Shown: positions 15,780-21,737 of the stretch, one piece after another
How positions within the stretch are numbered: the stretch's first letter is position 1
Layout: each line of letters opens with the position of its first letter
Source: an uncultured Bordetella sp.
Lineage (GTDB): Bacteria; Pseudomonadota; Gammaproteobacteria; Burkholderiales; Burkholderiaceae_B
Assembly: GCA_937881145.1 (NCBI GenBank)
Contig: CALGFL010000063.1
Location: 1 to 21,737 of the forward strand
DNA: 21,737 nt
Direction: 5' to 3'
Notes under the pieces: model-generated
What the model was told of the DNA's origin: nothing
The model's database searches: none
What the model saw: only the letters and a program-made list of their open reading frames with translations
Program-made: the position numbers and the translations under genes

Positions 15780-16940
15780 ATGGCTCTAAGTCGTTCATCT
15801 TTTTTTCTGCGCTTCGTCACTCTCATTGCGATCGGGCACGCCTATGTCGGCCTGCGCCTGATCGCCGACGCGCCGGTCGGCGCGGCAATCGCGACGGGCG
15901 GCTGGCTGTGGCTGGCGCTCTCGTGCGTGCTGATTCCCATGGGCATGCTCAGTCGCCGGGCATCGCATCCGCGGCCCTGGGGCGGCACGATGGCCTGGTT
16001 CGGTCTGTTGGCGCTCGGGTTCTTTTCGTCGCTCTTCGTTTTCACGCTGCTGCGCGACGTCGCGCTGCTGATCGCGTGGATCGCCTCGCTGGTGGGCGCG
16101 CGCGTGCCCCTGCCGTCGCTGCGCGAGGGTTCGGCTTTGCTGGTGCCGGTGCTGGCCTTGCTGAGCAGCGTCGTCGGGTTCATCAATGCCCGCGGCCTGG
16201 CGCGCGTGGTGACGGTGAACGTGCCGGTCGCCGGCCTGCCCGAGGCGCTGGAGAATTTCACCATCGTGCAGATCAGCGACGTGCACGTGGGGCCGACGAT
16301 CAAGGCGGGCTATGTGCGCGCCATCGTCGACGCGGTGAACGCCGAGCGCCCCGACATGATCGCGGTCACGGGCGACGTGGTCGACGGCAGCGTCGAGATG
16401 CTGTCGGCGCATACGCAGCCCCTGGCCGATCTGCACGCGCCGCACGGGGTGTATCTGGTGACGGGCAATCACGAGTATTACTCGGGAGCCTCGGCCTGGG
16501 TGCGGGAGTTTCGCCGTCTGGGTTTGCGCGTGCTGATGAACGAGCATGCCGTCGTCGACATCGCGGGAAACAAAGTGGTGGTGGCAGGGGTTACCGACTA
16601 CACGGCGGAGTCGCACGACGCCATGCAGCGCAGCGATCCGGCCCGCGCTTTGGCAGGCGCGTCGGCGAGCGCCGCGGTCAAGATCCTGCTCGCGCATCAG
16701 CCGCGCAGCGCGATGGCGGCCGCACCGCTGGGCTATACGCTGCAATTGTCCGGCCATACGCATGGCGGACAGTTCTTTCCGTGGGGGTTCTTCGTGCGAT
16801 TGCAGCAGCCTTTCACGGCGGGGCTGTATCTGCATCAGGGCATGTGGGTGTACGTGAGCCGCGGAACGGGGTACTGGGGGCCGCCCAAACGCCTGTGGGC
16901 GCCTTCGGAGATTACGCGGATCAGGTTGGTGCGAGCTTAA
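15780..16940 (+). CDS. Membrane-anchored metallophosphoesterase (YkuE/YaeI-like)
   Basis: A 386-residue protein with four hydrophobic helices in the first ~140 residues (about 8–28, 36–56, 70–100, 118–136) and a calcineurin-like phosphoesterase domain after them. All metal-binding motifs are visible: D167-x-H169 (ISDVHVG), GDVVDG (198–203), GNHEYY (229–234), H306 (LLAHQP) and GHTHGGQ (325–331). The closest described relatives are YkuE and YaeI, linked to lipid or UDP-linked pyrophosphate hydrolysis, but the substrate here is unknown. The ATG at 15780 lies 21 bases past an AAAGGAG (15752–15758), further than ideal; no in-frame start fits that site better. The stop codon overlaps the convergent glpK stop. 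Confidence 0.9.
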   Translation: MALSRSSFFLRFVTLIAIGHAYVGLRLIADAPVGAAIATGGWLWLALSCVLIPMGMLSRRASHPRPWGGTMAWFGLLALGFFSSLFVFTLLRDVALLIAWIASLVGARVPLPSLREGSALLVPVLALLSSVVGFINARGLARVVTVNVPVAGLPEALENFTIVQISDVHVGPTIKAGYVRAIVDAVNAERPDMIAVTGDVVDGSVEMLSAHTQPLADLHAPHGVYLVTGNHEYYSGASAWVREFRRLGLRVLMNEHAVVDIAGNKVVVAGVTDYTAESHDAMQRSDPARALAGASASAAVKILLAHQPRSAMAAAPLGYTLQLSGHTHGGQFFPWGFFVRLQQPFTAGLYLHQGMWVYVSRGTGYWGPPKRLWAPSEITRIRLVRA

Positions 16941-18463
16941 GCGCTTGTGGCCTGGGGCCTGGCCCAACCCTTGGCGTGCTCGACCGCCTGGCGCCACCGC
17001 GCCATCCGGGCTTCGCGCCTGTCCTTGGGCCAGGCGGGCTCGAAGCGGCGCTCCGCCTGCCAATGGCCGGCCAGTTCATCTTGCGATGACCAGAATCCCA
17101 CCGCCAGTCCCGCCAACCCCGCGGCACCTAAAGCCGTGGATTCCAGCACGCGCGGACGCACCACCGGCACGCCCAGCAGGTCGGCCTGCATCTGCATGAG
17201 CAGGTCGTTGCGCGCGGCGCCACCGTCGGCGCGCAGCTCCGACAGGGTAATGCCGCTGTCGGACTTCATGCAGTCCAGCAGTTCCGCGCTTTGCAGCGCG
17301 ATCGATTCCAGCGTGGCGCGCGCGATGTGCGCGCGCGTCGTGCCGCGCGTCATGCCGACCAACGTGCCGCGGGCGTAAGGGTCCCAATGCGGCGCGCCCA
17401 GGCCGGTGAAGGCGGGCACCAGAAAGACATCGTCGGTATCGGCCACCTGCGCGGCCAGCGCCCCGACTTCGTCGGAGCGCGAGATGATGCCCAGTCCGTC
17501 GCGCAGCCATTGCACCGACGCGCCGCCCATGAACACGCTGCCTTCGAGGATGTAGGTGGCCTGCCCGTGCTGCGCGGGCGAACCTGTCCAGCCCATGGTG
17601 GACAGCAGTCGGCTGCGCGAGGCGACAGGTTGCGCGCCGACGTTCATGAGCATGAAGCAGCCGGTGCCGTAGGTGTTCTTGACCATGCCGGGCGTAAAGC
17701 ACGCCTGCCCGAACGTCGCGGCCTGCTGGTCGCCGGCCACGCCGGCGATCGGAATGGCGCCGCCCAGCAAATCGGGCATGGCGTGGCCGATGACGCCGCT
17801 GCTGGGCGCGATGTTCGGCAGCACGCCGCGCGGGATGTTCAGCAGCGCGAGTATCTCGTCGTCCCAATCGCGCTTGCGCAGGTCGTACAGCATGGTGCGC
17901 GACGCATTGCTGTCGTCGGTGCTGTGCACCGCGCCGCCGGTCAGTTGCCATGCGAGCCAGGTGTCGACGGTGCCGAAGGCCAGTTCGCCGCGCTCGGCCG
18001 CGGCGCGCGCGCCGGGCACGTTGTCCAGCAGCCAGGCCAGTTTGGTGCCCGAGAAATACGCGTCCACGACCAGGCCGGTGCGCTCTTGCAGCCAGTCGGC
18101 GTGGCCGTCCTGGCGCAGTTTTTCGCAGAAAGCGGCGGTGCGGCGGTCTTGCCAGACCAGGGCGTGCGCCACCGGCCGGCCGGTGGCGCGCTCCCACAGC
18201 ACGGTGGTTTCGCGCTGGTTGGTGATGCCTATGGCCGCGATGTCCGAGGCTTGCGCGCCGGCGTTGGTCAATGCGCCGCGCGCGGTGGCGAGCTGGGTGC
18301 TCCAGATTTCCGTCGCATCGTGCTCGACCCAGCCGGGCTGCGGATAGTGCTGATGAAATTCGCGCTGGTCGACGCCGCGCATGCGGCCTTCGCGATCGAA
18401 CACGATGGCGCGCGAGCTTGTCGTGCCCTGGTCCAACGCGAGGAGAAATTGCCCTTGAACCAT
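16937..18463 (-). CDS. glpK: Glycerol kinase
   Basis: A 508-residue FGGY-family kinase phosphorylating glycerol to glycerol 3-phosphate. Clear landmarks are [18 protein letters not shown] at the N-terminus, [108 protein letters not shown] and [20 protein letters not shown]. Length is normal. The ATG at 18463 has an AAGG at -12 to -9; longer frames upstream only add sequence inside the MFS gene. It lies 37 bases downstream of the MFS gene on the same strand, so they are probably co-transcribed. Its stop overlaps that of the metallophosphoesterase by 4 bases. Confidence 0.97.
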   Translation of the reverse strand: MVQGQFLLALDQGTTSSRAIVFDREGRMRGVDQREFHQHYPQPGWVEHDATEIWSTQLATARGALTNAGAQASDIAAIGITNQRETTVLWERATGRPVAHALVWQDRRTAAFCEKLRQDGHADWLQERTGLVVDAYFSGTKLAWLLDNVPGARAAAERGELAFGTVDTWLAWQLTGGAVHSTDDSNASRTMLYDLRKRDWDDEILALLNIPRGVLPNIAPSSGVIGHAMPDLLGGAIPIAGVAGDQQAATFGQACFTPGMVKNTYGTGCFMLMNVGAQPVASRSRLLSTMGWTGSPAQHGQATYILEGSVFMGGASVQWLRDGLGIISRSDEVGALAAQVADTDDVFLVPAFTGLGAPHWDPYARGTLVGMTRGTTRAHIARATLESIALQSAELLDCMKSDSGITLSELRADGGAARNDLLMQMQADLLGVPVVRPRVLESTALGAAGLAGLAVGFWSSQDELAGHWQAERRFEPAWPKDRREARMARWRQAVEHAKGWARPQATSA

Positions 18464-18500
18464 GGTGATCGCCTTGTAGGGGATGTGGCCGAGGCCGGAT

Positions 18501-19952
18501 TCAGCCGTGTTTTTTGCCCAGGCTGAGCTGCGCACCGGCCCACACGGGCAACCGGCGGAAGGAGAAATACGACACCATGCACAGCACGCCGATGACCAGA
18601 AAGCCCACGAGGGCATCGGTGGCGACGAGCGACGTGCGGCCGTGCAGCGCCATGCTGGCGTGCAGGGTGACGGCGGCCACGCCCACGCCCAGGCTTACGC
18701 CCAGTTGCTGGGCCATCGCGGAGAAGCTGCTGGCGCTGCTCATCTGTTCCTGCGAGATGTCGGCATAGGTCAGCGTGTTGATGCCGGTGAACTGCAGCGA
18801 GCGGAAGAACCCGCCCAGCAGCAGGATCAGGATCAGCAGCCAGGCCGGCATGCTGGCCGTGAAGGCGGCGCAGGCGATCACGAAGCCGCCGGTGAGCAGG
18901 GCGTTGACGGTCAGCACGCGGCGAAAGCCGTAGCGCTGCACGATGGGCGTGGCGACGAATTTCATCAGCAGCGACCCCGCCGCGCTGGCGAAGGTGATGA
19001 GGCCGGCCTGGAAGGGCGACAGGCCGAAGCCCACCTGCAGCAGCATGGCCAGGAGAAACGGCATGGCCCCCACGGCGAAGCGGCACAAATTGCCGCCCAA
19101 TACCGAGATGGCGAATGTGGGCGTGCGCAGCAGCGCCAGATCGATGATGGGGTGGGGTGCGCGGCGGGCGTGCAGGACGTAGAGCCAGCCCGTGGCCAGG
19201 CCGACGGCCAGCAGCAGGGCCGGTTCCGACCAGCCTGCCGTGCTCTGGCCCAGCGACTCGAAGGCGCTGACCAGCGTGGCCAGGCTGACGCCGCTCAGGA
19301 CAAAGCCGATGCCATCGAGGCCGTGGGCGTTTTCTTCGCGGATTTCCTGGATGTAGCGCAGCACCATGGCAATGCCCAGGATGCCGAAGGGAATATTGAT
19401 GAGGAAGATCCAGTGCCACGACATATAGGTGACCATGAAGCCGCCGATGGGCGGTCCGATCACCGGTCCGAGCAGGGCGGGCATGGACAGGAAGGACATG
19501 GCGCGCAGCAGGTTTTCTTTGGGCACGATGCGCAGAAGGATGATGCGTCCTACCGGAACCATCATGGCGCCGGCCATGCCTTGCGCGACGCGCGCCAGCA
19601 CCAGTTGCGCGAGATTTTGCGAGAGGGCGCAGGCGATCGAGCTGATCGTGAACAGGGCGATGGCTGCGATGAAGACGCGGCGCGCGCCGTAGCGGTCGGC
19701 CGCCCAGCCACTGATCGGCACGAAGACGGCCACGGCCAGCAGATAGGCGGTGATCGCCACGTTCAGCCGCACCGGCGTGGAACCCAGGCTCTGCGCCATG
19801 GCGGGCAGCGCGGTGGCGACCACGGTGGAATCGAGCATCTGCATGAAGAGCGCGCACCCCACGATGAAGGGAATCATGCGCGCGGCCCGGGCCGCGTGCG
19901 CCGCATCCTGGGCGGCGGCGGGCAAGGCGGCGGCAGTGGGGTCGGCTGACAT
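18501..19952 (-). CDS. MFS transporter, DHA2/EmrB-type drug:H+ antiporter
   Basis: A 483-residue transporter with about 14 membrane helices. [20 protein letters not shown] (first helix, with LDSTVV typical of DHA2), MAQSLG, the motif-A loop [11 protein letters not shown], and the motif-C-like [13 protein letters not shown] followed by [13 protein letters not shown] all point to the EmrB/QacA group. Such proteins export drugs, dyes or small metabolites. There is nothing of the glycerol transporters GlpF or GlpT in it, although it lies directly upstream of glpK. The ATG at 19952 (MSADPT) is preferred over an upstream in-frame codon at 19982. It is divergent from the DUF3460 gene across a 216-base region holding a structured repeat. 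Confidence 0.93.
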   Translation of the reverse strand: MSADPTAAALPAAAQDAAHAARAARMIPFIVGCALFMQMLDSTVVATALPAMAQSLGSTPVRLNVAITAYLLAVAVFVPISGWAADRYGARRVFIAAIALFTISSIACALSQNLAQLVLARVAQGMAGAMMVPVGRIILLRIVPKENLLRAMSFLSMPALLGPVIGPPIGGFMVTYMSWHWIFLINIPFGILGIAMVLRYIQEIREENAHGLDGIGFVLSGVSLATLVSAFESLGQSTAGWSEPALLLAVGLATGWLYVLHARRAPHPIIDLALLRTPTFAISVLGGNLCRFAVGAMPFLLAMLLQVGFGLSPFQAGLITFASAAGSLLMKFVATPIVQRYGFRRVLTVNALLTGGFVIACAAFTASMPAWLLILILLLGGFFRSLQFTGINTLTYADISQEQMSSASSFSAMAQQLGVSLGVGVAAVTLHASMALHGRTSLVATDALVGFLVIGVLCMVSYFSFRRLPVWAGAQLSLGKKHG

Positions 19953-19994
19953 GGAGAAACGCGGCGGCCAGAGGTGGGTCACGATTGTAACGCC

Positions 19995-20081
19995 GGCGTG
20001 GGGGGCCTTTTGCCGCCGGGCCGCCCCAAGGCAAAAGCGCCTCCTTGGGGGGGCAGCAAGCCCGAAGGCCGCGGCGTGGGG
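19995..20081. repeat. Structured intergenic repeat (Burkholderiales-type palindromic unit)
   Basis: The 87-base element is flanked by direct copies of GGCGTGGGG (19995–20003 and 20073–20081). It contains two competing perfect stems: CTTTTGCC (20007–20014) with GGCAAAAG (20030–20037), and CCCCAAGG (20024–20031) with CCTTGGGG (20043–20050). They share bases 20030–20031, so only one can form at a time. Comparable CCCCAAGG/CCTTGGGG units recur between genes in Bordetella-like genomes as I recall them; copy number in this genome cannot be seen from one window. Confidence 0.6.
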
Positions 20082-20168
20082 AGCCTATTTTCAGCGGTGC
20101 AGTAAACTTCGGCCATGATTTCCTGGCAGCTCCGGGCTGCCGCGACAAACCAGAGCGCATATCGCATC

Positions 20169-20357
20169 ATGGCCAAAAATTACGAATCCGAAGTGACCCA
20201 GTTCATCAAAGCCTACAAGGCGCAGCACCCCGACACCGAGCGCCGCCAGCTCGAAGGCCGTGGCCGCCTGTGGGACAAGGAGCAGGACGCCGAGCTGCAG
20301 GAAGGCTTTCGCCAGGGCTTCGTGCCGCAGAAGCCCTACGTTTACCAGGCCGATTAA
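20169..20357 (+). CDS. DUF3460 family small protein
   Basis: A 62-residue soluble protein, MAKNYESEVTQFIKAYK then QHPDTERRQLEGRGRLWDK and a C-terminal FVPQKPYVYQAD. This is the full length and signature of DUF3460, a small family found mainly in Betaproteobacteria; its function is unknown. I chose the ATG at 20169 because family members start MAK-(N/D)-YESEVTQF; a start 18 codons upstream has no family support. It is 21 bases upstream of scpA, with panC next, an arrangement common in Alcaligenaceae. Confidence 0.9.
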   Translation: MAKNYESEVTQFIKAYKAQHPDTERRQLEGRGRLWDKEQDAELQEGFRQGFVPQKPYVYQAD

Positions 20358-20378
20358 ACCGCGCGGCCCAAGCGTTTT

Positions 20379-21737
<1,359 letters not shown>

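Noticed and set aside
15734..17089. Overlapping 451-codon + strand frame across the metallophosphoesterase
   Set aside because: It is a different frame of a gene with all catalytic motifs intact and its own composition is shadow-like.

Overview
The window is high-GC, densely packed chromosomal DNA. It most likely comes from a betaproteobacterium of the Alcaligenaceae (Bordetella/Achromobacter type). This rests on the DUF3460–scpA–panC gene order at the right end, the betaproteobacterial cast of the opgGH, pyruvate kinase and glycerol kinase proteins, and an intergenic repeat of a kind I recall from Burkholderiales genomes. I see no rRNA, tRNA, CRISPR array, insertion sequence, integrase or phage gene. 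No stretch over 300 bases lacks a gene. Both ends cut genes: a LysR-type regulator on the left and panC on the right.

Left part (1–4843): a truncated LysR regulator is divergent from a tautomerase-family gene, with two inverted repeats between them. An AraC regulator (- strand) is divergent from a small two-helix membrane protein resembling Mpo1/DUF962. A YddG-type aromatic amino acid exporter (- strand) is divergent from an isochorismatase-type cysteine hydrolase, which is followed by a TRIC/UPF0126 membrane protein.

Middle (4865–9343): a leftward run of a phosphoribosyltransferase–HAD fusion, a YkgJ-type cysteine-cluster protein and pyruvate kinase, the last two coupled by an ATGA overlap. 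Divergent from it are a small protein with an N-terminal cysteine motif and an alpha/beta hydrolase. A strong bidirectional terminator then closes this rightward pair and the leftward opg operon.

Right part (9419–21737): a leftward run of nitronate monooxygenase, an unrecognised membrane protein, opgG and opgH, the last two making periplasmic glucans. A membrane-anchored metallophosphoesterase follows on the + strand and meets glycerol kinase tail to tail. Glycerol kinase lies behind a DHA2-type MFS transporter. The window ends with DUF3460, the chromosome-segregation kleisin scpA and the start of panC.

Most of the content is ordinary core or accessory metabolism; I do not see a clear new multi-gene system. 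The items most worth a second look are the phosphoribosyltransferase–HAD fusion with its cysteine-cluster neighbour, the small divergent cysteine-motif protein, the TonB-like Pro/Lys linker in OpgG, a GC hairpin next to the start codon of the membrane protein before opgG, and the structured repeat at about 19995–20081.
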